Shown: positions 31,786 through 40,736, counted from the stretch's first letter. The stretch: 64,000 bases of DNA from Streptomyces zaomyceticus (GCF_014656215.1 NZ_BNBZ01000014.1:62001-126000); one strand, 5' to 3'. Notes: generated by a model not told the origin, from the sequence alone. Numbers and translations: made by a program.

Positions 31786-32886
31786 CTAGGGGGTGTCGTA
31801 GGTCGTGACGGTGACCGGCAGGGTCACCGTCACCACCAGCCCGCCGCCCTCCCCCGCGCCGCGTGCGACCGCCCGTACGGTCCCGCCGTGCGCCACGGCG
31901 ATCGACCGCACGATGGAGAGGCCGAGCCCCGCGCCGGGGCCCATCCGGTCCCGGCCCTCGCCCCGCCGGAAGGGTTCGAAGAGTCCGTCGACGTCCTCGG
32001 CGGGTACGACCGGCCCGGTGTTGGTGACGGTCAGGACGCCGCCGTCCACCCGCACGTCGACCCGGCCGCCGGGCACGTTGTAGGCGACGGCGTTCGCGAC
32101 GAGGTTCCGTACGAGCTGCCCGAGGAGGACCCGGCTGCCCCGTACGACTCCGCCGTCGGCCACCACGTGGGCGTCCTCGTACTCCTCCTCGACGGTCTCG
32201 CCCAGGGGCACGTCCTCCCGGTCGGCGAGGCCGCGCTCGCTGCGGGCGAGGAGCAGCAGCCCGTCGATGAGCCGTTCGCTGCGCCGGTTGGCGTCGAGCA
32301 GCACGTCCCGTACACCGCAGTCGTCGTCGAGGCCGACCTGGATGGCGACGCGCTGGGTGGCGAGCGGGGTGCGGAGTTCGTGGGAGGCGTTGGCGATGAA
32401 GCGGCGCTGGCTGTCGAAGGCGGTCTCCAGGCGTCCGAGCAGCGCGTCGATGGTGTCGCCGAGCTCCTTGAGCTCGTCGTCGGGGCCGGTGACGGCGATC
32501 CGGTCGTGCAGATTGCGTGCGGAGAGGCGCCGGGCGCGGGCGGTCATCTCGTGCACGGGCCGCAGCACGCGACCGGCGGTCCACCACCCCACGACGACGG
32601 CGCAGCAGGCCATGACGAGCAGGGCGAGGCTCGACCACATGAGCATCTGCTCGCCGGCGGCGCGGCTGATGTCGTCCCCCAGCTCGTACGCCTCGACGAC
32701 CGCCACGCTGTCGGCGCGGGCGACGATCGCGTCGGTCTCGTCGTCCGTCCCGGCGAGCACGAGCAGGTTCACGACGAGCAGCAGCACCGTCCCGAGGACC
32801 AGGAAGGCACCCCCGTACACGAGCGCGATCCGCGTCCGGATGGTGGAGCCCGCCCCCAGGTATCCCGTGTCACCCCCCGGCGTCAC
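31786..32886 (-). CDS. Sensor histidine kinase
   Basis: 366 aa. Two membrane helices (about residues 18-42 and 80-102) flank a short extracytoplasmic loop of only about 40 residues. Then come a HAMP domain (RVLRPVHEMTARARRLSARNL), a HisKA domain with the phospho-acceptor in RRFIANASHELRTPLA near 150, and a HATPase domain (NLVANAVAYNVPGG, GAGLGLSIVRSIAVAHGG). The small sensing loop suggests it reads the membrane or a bound partner. The GTG start overlaps the response-regulator stop (GTGA), so the pair is translationally coupled. The signal is not known. Confidence 0.93.
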   Translation of the reverse strand: MTPGGDTGYLGAGSTIRTRIALVYGGAFLVLGTVLLLVVNLLVLAGTDDETDAIVARADSVAVVEAYELGDDISRAAGEQMLMWSSLALLVMACCAVVVGWWTAGRVLRPVHEMTARARRLSARNLHDRIAVTGPDDELKELGDTIDALLGRLETAFDSQRRFIANASHELRTPLATQRVAIQVGLDDDCGVRDVLLDANRRSERLIDGLLLLARSERGLADREDVPLGETVEEEYEDAHVVADGGVVRGSRVLLGQLVRNLVANAVAYNVPGGRVDVRVDGGVLTVTNTGPVVPAEDVDGLFEPFRRGEGRDRMGPGAGLGLSIVRSIAVAHGGTVRAVARGAGEGGGLVVTVTLPVTVTTYDTP

Positions 32887-33539
32887 AGCCGGTACCCCAC
32901 GCCCTGCACCGTGGTGATCAGCGCGGGCTCCGCCAGCTTCGCCCGCAGCTTGCTCATACAGACGCGTACGGCCCCGGTGAAGGGGTCCGTGTGGGCGTCC
33001 CAGGCACGGTCGAGGAGTTCTTCGGCGGAGACGGCCGCCCCGTCGGCCTCCAGCAGGATCTGGAGGACGGTGAACTCCTTCGGGGAGAGGTCGAGGTCGC
33101 GCCCGTCGCGGGTGGCGGTCCGCCGGGCGGTGTCCACGCGGAGCCCGTACCGCTCCAGGAGCGGGGGAAGGGCCGGCCGGGCGGAGCGGCGCCGCAGGGC
33201 GCGGACCCGGGAGACCAGCTCGGGGAACTCGAAGGGCTTCCCGAGGTAGTCGTCGGCGCCCAGGTCGAGCCCGGTGACGCGGTCCTCGGTGGTGGTGGCG
33301 GCGGTCAGCATGAGGATGCGGGTCGGGGAGCCTTCGGCGACGAGCCGCCGGGCGACGTCGTCGCCGTGGACGCGGGGCAGGTCGCGGTCGAGGACGAGGA
33401 CGTCGTACGGGTGGAGGCCGAGGTGGTCGAGGGCCGCGTCGCCGCTGTGCACGGTGTCGACGGCGAAGCCCGCGCGCCGCAGGCCGGTGGCGACGAGCTC
33501 GGCGAGGGGGCGTTCGTCCTCGGCTACCAGTACACGCAT
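32883..33539 (-). CDS. OmpR-family response regulator
   Basis: 218 aa. Receiver domain (MRVLVAEDERPLAELVATGLRRAG; acceptor Asp in YDVLVLDRDLPRVHGDD near 51; Thr in ILMLTAATT; Lys in GADDYLGKPFEFPEL near 102), then a winged-helix DNA-binding domain ending ITTVQGVGYRL. GGGAGG lies nine bases before the ATG at 33539 and directly abuts the ATG at 33548, so 33539 is chosen. It is the partner of the kinase encoded immediately downstream and diverges from metG. Confidence 0.95.
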   Translation of the reverse strand: MRVLVAEDERPLAELVATGLRRAGFAVDTVHSGDAALDHLGLHPYDVLVLDRDLPRVHGDDVARRLVAEGSPTRILMLTAATTTEDRVTGLDLGADDYLGKPFEFPELVSRVRALRRRSARPALPPLLERYGLRVDTARRTATRDGRDLDLSPKEFTVLQILLEADGAAVSAEELLDRAWDAHTDPFTGAVRVCMSKLRAKLAEPALITTVQGVGYRL

Positions 33540-33632
33540 GGGTCTCATCCTCCCGCGCGCCGGTCGCCCGGCGGCCGGGCCCCACCTCCGGCGATGTGAG
33601 TGGATCTTCGTACGGCCGTTAGGATTTCGACC

Positions 33633-35240
33633 ATGGCGGCCACTGGATCCGAGAAGCAGGGGGCGAAGGCGTTTTACGTCACGACCCCCATCTACTACGT
33701 CAACGACGCTCCTCACCTGGGCCACGCCTACACGACCGTCGCAGGCGATGTGCTCACGCGCTGGCACCGTCAGCGCGGCGAGAAGGTGTGGTTCCTCACC
33801 GGCACGGACGAGCACGGTCAGAAGATCATGCGCACGGCAGAGGCGAACGACGTCACGCCGCAGGCCTGGTGCGACAAGCTCGTCGAGGAGGCGTGGAAGC
33901 CCCTCTGGGAGCACCTGAACATCGCGAACGACGACTTCATCCGCACCACGCAGAAGCGTCACACCGACCGCGTCCAGGAGTTCGTGCAGGACCTGTACGA
34001 CAAGGACGAGATCTACAAGGGCGGGTACGAAGGCCCGTACTGCGTGGGCTGTGAGGAGTACAAGCTCCCCGGCGACCTCATCGAGGCGGAGGACGGCACC
34101 AAGCTGTGCGCCGTCCACAAGAAGCCGGTGGAGATCCTCAAGGAGGAGAACTACTTCTTCAAGCTGAGCGAGTACGGCCCGAAGCTCCTGGAGTTCTACG
34201 AGGCGAACCCGGGCTTCATCCAGCCGGAGTCGGCGCGCAACGAGGTCGTGAACTTCGTCAAGCAGGGCCTGGAGGACCTCTCCATCTCGCGCTCGACGTT
34301 CGACTGGGGCGTCCCGGTGCCGTGGGACGAGAAGCACGTCATCTACGTGTGGATCGACGCGCTCCTGAACTACGCGACGGCCGTCGGCTACAACGAGAAC
34401 CCGGAGAAGTTCGACGAGACCTTCCCGGCGAACGTCCACCTCATCGGCAAGGACATCCTGCGCTTCCACGCGGTGATCTGGCCGGCGATGCTGATGGCGC
34501 AGGGCCTGCCGGTCCCGGGCCGGGTCGCGGCCAACGGCTGGCTGATGGTCGGCGGCGAGAAGATGTCGAAGTCGAACCTGACGGGCATCAAGCCGCAGGA
34601 CCTGACCTCGCACTTCGGCGTGGACGCGTACCGCTGGTACTTCCTGCGGGCGATCGCGTTCGGCCAGGACGGTTCGTTCTCGTGGGAGGACTTCTCCGCC
34701 CGCTACACGTCCGAGCTGGCCAACGACTACGGCAACCTCGCCTCGCGCGTCGCCGCGATGGTCGGCAAGTACTTCGACGGCGCGCTGCCGGCCTCGACGG
34801 CCGACGGCGACGCGGAGAAGGCGATCCACGAGGGCCTGGCCAAGGCCGTCGCGACGGCGGACGCGAAGATCGGCGAGGAGCTGGACTTCCAGGGCGGCAT
34901 CCTGGCGATCTTCGACTTCGTGAAGCAGGTCAACGGCTACATCACGGAGCAGGAGCCGTGGAAGGTCGCGAAGGACGAGTCGGAGGAGGGCCGGGCCCGC
35001 CTGGCGACGATCCTCTACACGGCCGCCGAGTCGCTCCGCGCCGTCGCCGTCCTGCTGAACCCGATCATGCCGGAGACCTCGCAGGCCCTGTGGGAGTCGC
35101 TGGGTGCCGAGGCGTCCCTGGGCGCCCTGGCCACCCAGCCGGTCCAGTCCTCCGGCACCTGGGGCCGGCTCCCCGCGGGCACGACGGTGACGAAGGGCGC
35201 GGTGCTGTTCCCGCGTCTGGAGGAGCCGAAGAAGGACTGA
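33633..35240 (+). CDS. metG: Methionine-tRNA ligase
   Basis: 535 aa class I synthetase. HIGH motif as PHLGHAY near residue 26, KMSKS near residue 310, and the connective-peptide zinc knuckle (YCVGCEEY...LCAVH). The anticodon-binding helical domain is at the C-terminus, with no EMAP tRNA-binding extension. It charges initiator and elongator tRNA-Met. AGGA lies eight bases before the ATG. No T-box leader is visible in the 93 bases upstream. It diverges from the two-component genes and is followed by an 11-bp stem hairpin. Confidence 0.97.
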   Translation: MAATGSEKQGAKAFYVTTPIYYVNDAPHLGHAYTTVAGDVLTRWHRQRGEKVWFLTGTDEHGQKIMRTAEANDVTPQAWCDKLVEEAWKPLWEHLNIANDDFIRTTQKRHTDRVQEFVQDLYDKDEIYKGGYEGPYCVGCEEYKLPGDLIEAEDGTKLCAVHKKPVEILKEENYFFKLSEYGPKLLEFYEANPGFIQPESARNEVVNFVKQGLEDLSISRSTFDWGVPVPWDEKHVIYVWIDALLNYATAVGYNENPEKFDETFPANVHLIGKDILRFHAVIWPAMLMAQGLPVPGRVAANGWLMVGGEKMSKSNLTGIKPQDLTSHFGVDAYRWYFLRAIAFGQDGSFSWEDFSARYTSELANDYGNLASRVAAMVGKYFDGALPASTADGDAEKAIHEGLAKAVATADAKIGEELDFQGGILAIFDFVKQVNGYITEQEPWKVAKDESEEGRARLATILYTAAESLRAVAVLLNPIMPETSQALWESLGAEASLGALATQPVQSSGTWGRLPAGTTVTKGAVLFPRLEEPKKD

Positions 35241-35267
35241 CGTCCTCGACGGACCTTTCGGTACGAC

Positions 35268-35306
35268 GCCGTGGCCGCCCACCCCACGAGGGTGAGCGGC
35301 CACGGC
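35268..35306. terminator. Bidirectional terminator hairpin
   Basis: GCCGTGGCCGC pairs with GCGGCCACGGC (11 bp) around a 17-base loop that itself contains CACCC/GGGTG. It lies between metG and the convergent secreted-protein gene. Confidence 0.8.
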
Positions 35307-35321
35307 CGTTGTGCGGACAGG

Positions 35322-36629
35322 TCAGGCGGGCGGGTCGAGGGAGAACACCACCCGCTTGCCGCTGGTGTGGTTCGCCCGCTCGTTGAGCCCCCAGAGCCGA
35401 CCCGAGGACGGGGCCCAGGACAGGTTCTGGGTGAGGGGCGGGGCCTGGGTGACCACGTGCGGCGCCTCTCCGGGCTTCGCGCGGTGGATGCAGTACGGCA
35501 CGTCGCTGTCGGTCGTTCCGGCGTACTCGGGGCACTCACCGCTGAAGTAGTAGTACGTGCCGTCGGTCGCGGCACCCTGCACCTTCCAGATGGGCACGCG
35601 GTAGGCGGCGTTGGCCGTCACACGGCCGGTGTAGTTGTTGGCTCCGTCCGTCTCCAGGAGTCCGTCGGTGGCGTTGAGCGGCCAGCGCACGACGGGCCGG
35701 CCGCCCTTCGCGGCGAACTCGGAGGTGACCAGGCTGTCGGTGCCGTTGCGGTCGAGGCTGAGCGAGGTCAGACAGGGCGTGGCGGGAGACGTGTCGCTGC
35801 AGGGCGCGCCCGCGGCGGCGTTGGAGTAGATGCCGATCATCGGCAGGGCCCAGTTCTGGTTGGCGGCGTGCGCCTTGCCCCCGACGACCCCGACGGCCGA
35901 GGAGCTGTTGTCCATCTTCCACAGGTGCCGCAGGTCGTAGACCTGGATCTGGTGGCCGGTGGCGACGAAGAGCTTGTTGCCGTACCAGGAGATCCCGTCG
36001 GCGTGGGCCCCCGGGAAGGGCCTGGCGCCGGACGTCGGGTCACCGACGGCCCGGAAGTTCGCGGTGGTCCCGGAGCCGTAGGGGTCGACCAGGAGGATGT
36101 GGTTGTAGACGGGCGGCCCGGCCGGGCTGCTGTTGTCGACGACCGTGATGCGGGCCTTGGTGTTGTCCGGGTTGTGCCAGGAGGCGATGTAGACGTGCTT
36201 GCCGTTCCAGGTGCCGCCGGGCTGGGCGTCGTGGGATCCGGTGAAACCCTGCGGCGTCCACACGTCGGAGGTGTCGTCCGTGGTGTTCCAGCAGAAGCCG
36301 TTCGCGCCGTACGAGGGGTCGAGGTTGCTTGTGTGGCACAGGCCGGCACGGCCGGTGTGCCCGTTCCCGTCGAGGACCCGCGAGAGGGCGGGCTCGTCGG
36401 GGAAGGAGGTGACCCTGCCGGTGGCCTCAAGGGCGTTGATGGCGGCCCAGCGGCCGTTGAAGTCGCCTGCGGTGAGTGTGTACGTGGAGGCGTCCAGGGG
36501 CGCCAGCGGCGTCGCGGCGGCGGCCGGCTGCGCCGACGCCAGGGAGAGGCCGAGGAGTCCGAGCGCCGACAGGACGGCACCGACGGTGCGGGAGCCTCGG
36601 CGCGGTCCGGATGATCTTCTGTTGAGCAT
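35322..36629 (-). CDS. Secreted protein, 435 aa, probable beta-propeller
   Basis: Signal peptide at residues 1-40 (basic RRSSGPRRGSR, then VGAVLSALGLLGLSLASAQPAAAA). The mature part is rich in Trp, Asn and Gly with repeated strand patterns (KHVYIASWHN, NKLFVATGHQIQVYDLRHLW, GTYYYFSGECPEYAG), suggesting a WD/NHL-like propeller. Cys residues occur in pairs (HTSNLDP/FCWNT; CSDTSPATPC), as expected outside the cell. Family known to me only as a conserved Streptomyces secreted protein; function unknown. The ATG has no clear Shine-Dalgarno. The frame stays open to 36908, but that part is not protein-like. Confidence 0.82.
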   Translation of the reverse strand: MLNRRSSGPRRGSRTVGAVLSALGLLGLSLASAQPAAAATPLAPLDASTYTLTAGDFNGRWAAINALEATGRVTSFPDEPALSRVLDGNGHTGRAGLCHTSNLDPSYGANGFCWNTTDDTSDVWTPQGFTGSHDAQPGGTWNGKHVYIASWHNPDNTKARITVVDNSSPAGPPVYNHILLVDPYGSGTTANFRAVGDPTSGARPFPGAHADGISWYGNKLFVATGHQIQVYDLRHLWKMDNSSSAVGVVGGKAHAANQNWALPMIGIYSNAAAGAPCSDTSPATPCLTSLSLDRNGTDSLVTSEFAAKGGRPVVRWPLNATDGLLETDGANNYTGRVTANAAYRVPIWKVQGAATDGTYYYFSGECPEYAGTTDSDVPYCIHRAKPGEAPHVVTQAPPLTQNLSWAPSSGRLWGLNERANHTSGKRVVFSLDPPA

Positions 36630-36691
36630 CGGGCGATGGTACGCGCGCGGCCGGGGCGGGAACGTCCCCGCCCGGCCCCCTCGGCCTCTCT

Positions 36692-37045
36692 TCACCAGGT
36701 CAGAGCGAGGGCGGCGACGGCCGGCGCCATGTAGACGAGCGGGAAGGGCACGTGGCCGTACGAACGGGCCCGGATCACGGTGACGACGGCCCCGGCGAAG
36801 TACAGGATCAGCCCGATCGCGGCGAGCGTCCCGATCACGGGCAGGAAGAACCCCGCGAGGAGTCCGAGTGCGCCGGCGACCTTGGCGGCGCCGAGCCGGT
36901 TCCACCACGAGCGCGGCACGCCGTAGGCGGCGAGCGGCTCGACGACGAACGCGGCGCGGAAGAAGATCGACGCCCCGGAGAACCCGGCCATGAACGCGGC
37001 GACGGCGGTGACGACGACTGCGGTGGTGGACATCTCGGTGAACAT
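36692..37045 (-). CDS. DoxX family membrane protein
   Basis: 117 aa with four helices (VVVTAVAAFMAGFSGASIFF, AAKVAGALGLLAGFFLPVIGTLAAIGLILYF, VYMAPAVAALALTW). It has the DoxX-like loop RSWWNRLGAAKVAGALGLL. DoxX proteins are small quinone/redox-linked membrane proteins of poorly defined role. GAAGGAG lies eight bases before the ATG. The 193 bases to the next gene on the left strand (37046-37238) contain nothing I can identify. Confidence 0.85.
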   Translation of the reverse strand: MFTEMSTTAVVVTAVAAFMAGFSGASIFFRAAFVVEPLAAYGVPRSWWNRLGAAKVAGALGLLAGFFLPVIGTLAAIGLILYFAGAVVTVIRARSYGHVPFPLVYMAPAVAALALTW

Positions 37046-37238
37046 CGCGACGGCTCCTTCAGCCTCTCCGTGTCCGCCTCGACCGAGCCGGACACAGCAC
37101 TGACGGAGCCCGGACGGGATGTGTGACGGCCCCGGCGGAATCTCTCAGGACGGTTTCCCCGGCGTGGGAGTCGCAGGCGTGCGGGACCCGCCGGTCGGCA
37201 CGGTCACCGGCTTCCCGCGACGCACCGGGTGTTCGGGG

Positions 37239-37601
37239 TCACCGCCGCGCGTCGGCCTGGGCGCGGGCGCGTTCGATGTCGGGGACGTGACTCTCGGCCC
37301 ATTCCCGAACGGCTCGTAGGGGTGTGAGCAGTGACCGCCCGAGGTCGGTGAGGGCGTACTCGACGTGGGGAGGACTCGCGTGAATCTCCGTGCGGGAGAT
37401 CAGACCGTCGTACTCCATCGCGCGAAGGGTCTCGGTGAGCGCCTTCGATGTGATCCCCCGGATGTGCGCCTTGAGCTCGGTGAATCGCATCGGACCGTTG
37501 TCCAGCGCGTTGACGACGAACACCGTCCAGCGCGCTCCGATCCGGTGCAGGACGGTGCGACTGGGGCAGGTCGCGGCCATGACGTTGTAGGCGTTACCCA
37601 T
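37239..37601 (-). CDS. HxlR family transcriptional regulator
   Basis: 120-aa winged helix. CPSRTVLHRIGARWTVFVVNALDNGPMRFTELKAHIRGITSKALTETLRAMEYDGLISR is the family core. A Cys at residue 12 (AATCPSRTVL) is at the position used for redox or electrophile sensing in YodB/HypR relatives. It diverges from an MFS pump with a palindrome-rich 55-base gap, so it probably represses the pump and itself until a quinone or drug modifies it. Confidence 0.92.
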   Translation of the reverse strand: MGNAYNVMAATCPSRTVLHRIGARWTVFVVNALDNGPMRFTELKAHIRGITSKALTETLRAMEYDGLISRTEIHASPPHVEYALTDLGRSLLTPLRAVREWAESHVPDIERARAQADARR

Positions 37602-37625
37602 GCATGACTCCCGGTAGCGTTGTAG

Positions 37626-37647
37626 ATACCGGTATAGAATCTATACC
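37626..37647. promoter_or_regulatory. HxlR operator: overlapping palindromes
   Basis: ATACCGGTAT (37626-37635, perfect 10 bp) overlaps GGTATAG-AAT-CTATACC (37631-37647, perfect 7-bp arms). It is centred between the two divergent starts. The AT-rich core contrasts with the surrounding GC and also supplies plausible -10 sequences on both strands. Confidence 0.7.
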
Positions 37648-37656
37648 GTCCGGCTG

Positions 37657-38883
37657 GTGACCATTCCCGCTCGCACGATCCGCCCCTCGCCCGCTCGGCA
37701 CGGCCGCTTCGTCGCGGCGATCGTCATCGACTCGATCGGCACCGGAGCCTTCGTCCCCGTTTCGATGCTGTTCTTCCTGGCCACGACGTCGCTGACGCTG
37801 GTGCAGGTGGGCGTGGCACTGACGACGGCCGGGCTGCTGGCGCTCCCGGCGGGCCCTCTGATCGGAGGACTGGCCGACCGGTACGGCGCCAAGCCGGTAC
37901 TGCAGGCGGCGAACCTGGCCCAGGCGCTCGGCTTCGCCGGGTACCTCGTCGCGGACCAGACATGGCAGATCGTCATCTGCGCCTGGCTGAGCAGTGCCGG
38001 GCGGGCGGTGTCCTTCAGCTGCTACGGCGTGACCGTCACCGCGCTGGCCGCGCCTGGCCGACGCGAGCGTTGGTTCGGCCTTCTGGGTTCCCTACGCAAC
38101 CTCGGCTACGCGCTCGGCGGGCTGCTCTCCGCCGTCGCGGTCGGTTTCGGCACCCACGGCGTCTGGGCCGCGATCGTGGTGGTCAACGCCTTGTCCTACG
38201 TCACCGCCTTCGTTCTGATGCGGTCCGTGCCGAACATCCGCCCCGAGGCGGGCCAGGACGCCGCCGATGGCTGGGGGCGCGTGCTCCGGGACCGGCGGTA
38301 CCTGTCGCTGGTCGCGCATCAACTGTGCTTCGCGATCTCCTTGTTCGCCCTCAACATCGCGATACCCGTCTACGCCGTGGAGGTGCTGGGACTACCTGGC
38401 TGGACTGCCGGCGCGGTCTTCACGCTCAACACCCTGATGGTCGGCTTCGGCCAGGGAATCGTCCTCCGGTGGCTCGGAGGGCGAACCCGCAGCCGCGTCC
38501 TCGTCGCCGGACACGCCTGCTTCGCGGCCGGCTACCTCCTGTTCCTTGCCGCCGACCGCGTGGTCGCGCTCGCCCTCGCGGTCGGCATCGTCCTGCTCGG
38601 TGCGGTCAGCTACACCTTCGGCGAAGTCCTCTGCGGCCCCATCACCTCGACTGTCGCCGCGGAGAGCGCCCCGGACGCTCTCCGCGGCCGGTACTTGGCC
38701 CTCAACCAGCTCGCCGTGACCGTCGCGGGAGCGGTCGCTCCGGCCGCCCTCTCCGGACTGCTGTCCAGCGGGGCGACCACGATCTGGCCGACCCTGGTCG
38801 GCGTCAGCGTCCTCGGAGCCACACTCGCCACGATGATCGGCAGAGTGGTGCCGGCGGCGCGGAGCGGCATCGGAGGTGTCTAG
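37657..38883 (+). CDS. MFS transporter
   Basis: 408 aa, 12 predicted helices. N-terminal FVAAIVIDSIGTGAFVPVSMLFFLATTSLTLVQVGVALTTAG and the loop-2 motif PLIGGLADRYGAKPVLQ (MFS motif A). It resembles putative drug/metabolite efflux proteins of the DHA group. The GTG start has no Shine-Dalgarno; with the AT-rich operator ending ten bases upstream the message may be leaderless. Regulated most likely by the divergent HxlR protein. Codon use is slightly less GC3-biased than neighbours, hinting at later acquisition with its regulator. Confidence 0.9.
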   Translation: MTIPARTIRPSPARHGRFVAAIVIDSIGTGAFVPVSMLFFLATTSLTLVQVGVALTTAGLLALPAGPLIGGLADRYGAKPVLQAANLAQALGFAGYLVADQTWQIVICAWLSSAGRAVSFSCYGVTVTALAAPGRRERWFGLLGSLRNLGYALGGLLSAVAVGFGTHGVWAAIVVVNALSYVTAFVLMRSVPNIRPEAGQDAADGWGRVLRDRRYLSLVAHQLCFAISLFALNIAIPVYAVEVLGLPGWTAGAVFTLNTLMVGFGQGIVLRWLGGRTRSRVLVAGHACFAAGYLLFLAADRVVALALAVGIVLLGAVSYTFGEVLCGPITSTVAAESAPDALRGRYLALNQLAVTVAGAVAPAALSGLLSSGATTIWPTLVGVSVLGATLATMIGRVVPAARSGIGGV

Positions 38884-39018
38884 CGCCCGGGGAACGTGCG
38901 TGATCTGCCGGACAGGGCCTGGCCGAGATGCGTCGTACGGCTCGACGGGGTGACGGACACAGCCGCCGCACAGGCGGTGGCGAGCAGGCTCCCAGGTCCG
39001 GGGCCTAGCGTGCCGCGC

Positions 39019-39804
39019 ATGATCGGGAGCATCGGGAATCGTGAGGACGAAAGGCTGGCCCGCGCCGCTGTGGAAGCGCTGGTGGCGGGGATCGACCTGA
39101 CGCCCAGGCCGGGGCTTCCGGGCGGGCGGCGCACGGACGGCGGGGACCTGCGATGGTCCGCCGAGGCGCTGGCGCCCGGGCTCGCCGCGGTGGCGGCGGT
39201 TGCACGGCGGGTCGGGGAGCCCTCGGCGGCACTGCGGATCGAACTCGGGGCGGTCGGGCGGTCCACCGAGCGGAACATGGCGCGGGCCGACGGGGGGCGG
39301 GTGCTGCACCACGGAGCCGTATGGCCGCTGGGGCTGCTCGTGGCCGGGGCCGCTCTCGCGCCGCGTGGGACGGCCGAGGAAGTAACCGCGCTCGCGGGAC
39401 GGATCGCCGCTCACCCGGACCGGCGGGCACCGCGCACGCCCACCCCCGGCTCGGCCGTCTCCGTCCGGTACGGCGCCGCCGGCGCGAAGGGCGAGGCACG
39501 GGCCGGGTTCCCGCACGTGCGACGGGCCTTGGCGGCACTGGACACTGCGCGGCGCGCCGGGGCGCGCGAGCCGGAGGCACGGATCAACGCCCTGCTCGCC
39601 GTCATGACGACCCTCCAGGACACCGGCCTGCTGCACACGGCGGGGCCGTACGGCCTGCGCGAGGTGCAGGACGGGGCCCGGGACGTCGCCGAGGGCCGTC
39701 TGTCCCTCGACGACTTCGACCGGCGCCTGCGGGAACGCGGTCTCCGGCCCCGGGGCAGCGGCCACCTGCTGGCCGCCGCCCTGTTCCTGGACGGCCGCCG
39801 CTAG
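39019..39804 (+). CDS. CitG/MdcB-like triphosphoribosyl-dephospho-CoA synthase homologue
   Basis: 261 aa, mostly helical. The family motif appears as GIDLTPRPGLPGGRRTDGGDLRWSAEAL near residue 25, where CitG has LTPKPGLVD..N.GAH. A second conserved stretch reads HTAGPYGLREVQDGARDV. The family makes the prosthetic-group precursor for citrate lyase or malonate decarboxylase, but none of those genes is here and the His of GAH is missing. The true substrate may therefore differ. ATG 39019 is chosen because TAGCGT ends seven bases upstream (leaderless pattern); the frame is open to a GTG at 38896. Its stop overlaps that of the convergent dioxygenase. Confidence 0.7.
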   Translation: MIGSIGNREDERLARAAVEALVAGIDLTPRPGLPGGRRTDGGDLRWSAEALAPGLAAVAAVARRVGEPSAALRIELGAVGRSTERNMARADGGRVLHHGAVWPLGLLVAGAALAPRGTAEEVTALAGRIAAHPDRRAPRTPTPGSAVSVRYGAAGAKGEARAGFPHVRRALAALDTARRAGAREPEARINALLAVMTTLQDTGLLHTAGPYGLREVQDGARDVAEGRLSLDDFDRRLRERGLRPRGSGHLLAAALFLDGRR

Positions 39805-40736
39805 GCGGAGGTCCCCGTGTGGGTCTCGTCCGGGTCGACGCCCATCGTCAGGGTGGCGTGGACCCCCTTCGCGATCTTCCCCTTCGGGTACGTGAGGGTG
39901 AGCAGGCCGCCCTCGGCCCCGTTGCCGGGATAGATGGTGTCGTCGTCGAGGGTCGTCCGCTCGGTGGTGCTCGTGGAGTACGGGGCGACCTTCGCGGAGT
40001 CCAGAACGGCGGCCTCCGCGAAGAACAGCTGCCCGGTGTGGCAGGTGTGGCCGCCCTCGTACCCGGCACTCGTCATCTTCCCGCCGACGTGCACCTTGGT
40101 GTGGACGTGCACGCAACGCCCCCGGTACCAGCCGGGGAACACCGTCCGGAACTCCACGTACCCGTGCTTGTCGGTGAGCTGGGTGCCGCGCAGATACCGC
40201 TTGTCGTCGGTCGGCTCCTCGTGCCCGCCGCCTCCGCCGCCACCCGGTCCGCCCGTCGGGGGCGTACCGGTGGGCGGGGTGCCGGTGGGCGCGTCGGTGG
40301 GCGGCGTACCGGTCGGGGGCGTACCGCCCCCGGGGGCACCGCCTCCGCCGCCCGTGCTCAGGCTCTCGTACCCGGAGTAGATGCCGAGCGCGTCGCAGTG
40401 CCAGATGTCGACGGCGGCGCCGCGCAGCGGCTTGCAGGTGTCGGAGTCGATCACCTTGAGGCGGACGGTGAGCGGGATGCCCTCCCGGTCCTCGGTGATG
40501 TCCTTCCGGATCTTGTCCGCGTCGATGTAGTACGGACCTTCGGTGGTCTCCGAGGTGAGCCGGTAACAGGCCTCACCCGTCGTGGGCTTCGCGGCCGGCT
40601 TCTTCCCGGCGGCTCCGCCCGCCGAGGCGGCGGAGACGACCCCGACGCCGATCCCCGCCGCGACCACGACCCCACCACCGGCGACGAGTGCCCGCCGCCG
40701 GGTCATGTCCCGCCTGTGCTTCTGGTTTTCGCTCAT
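39801..40736 (-). CDS. Exported intradiol ring-cleavage dioxygenase
   Basis: 311 aa. N-terminal twin-arginine-like export signal (MTRRRALVAGGGVVVAAGIGVGVVSAASA). Dioxygenase core: ETTEGPYYIDADKIRKDITEDREGIPLTVRLKVID, then WHCDALGIYSGY with the first Fe ligand Tyr. A Gly/Pro/Thr-rich insert of about 45 residues follows, then RYLRGTQLTDKHGYVEFRTVFPGWYRGRCVHVHTKV carrying the second Tyr and both His ligands. The Fe(III) site therefore looks complete. The substrate is an unknown catechol-type compound outside the cytoplasm; lignin-derived aromatics are the usual guess. It overlaps the convergent CitG-like gene by four bases. Confidence 0.9.
   Translation of the reverse strand: MSENQKHRRDMTRRRALVAGGGVVVAAGIGVGVVSAASAGGAAGKKPAAKPTTGEACYRLTSETTEGPYYIDADKIRKDITEDREGIPLTVRLKVIDSDTCKPLRGAAVDIWHCDALGIYSGYESLSTGGGGGAPGGGTPPTGTPPTDAPTGTPPTGTPPTGGPGGGGGGGHEEPTDDKRYLRGTQLTDKHGYVEFRTVFPGWYRGRCVHVHTKVHVGGKMTSAGYEGGHTCHTGQLFFAEAAVLDSAKVAPYSTSTTERTTLDDDTIYPGNGAEGGLLTLTYPKGKIAKGVHATLTMGVDPDETHTGTSA

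Noticed and set aside
33540..33632. T-box or other leader before metG (and before aspS)
   Set aside because: Gaps are short and lack a T-box sequence or terminator/antiterminator pair.
37119..37319. 66-codon plus-strand frame in the DoxX/HxlR gap
   Set aside because: No ribosome-binding site, no protein-like features, and its end overlaps the HxlR gene.
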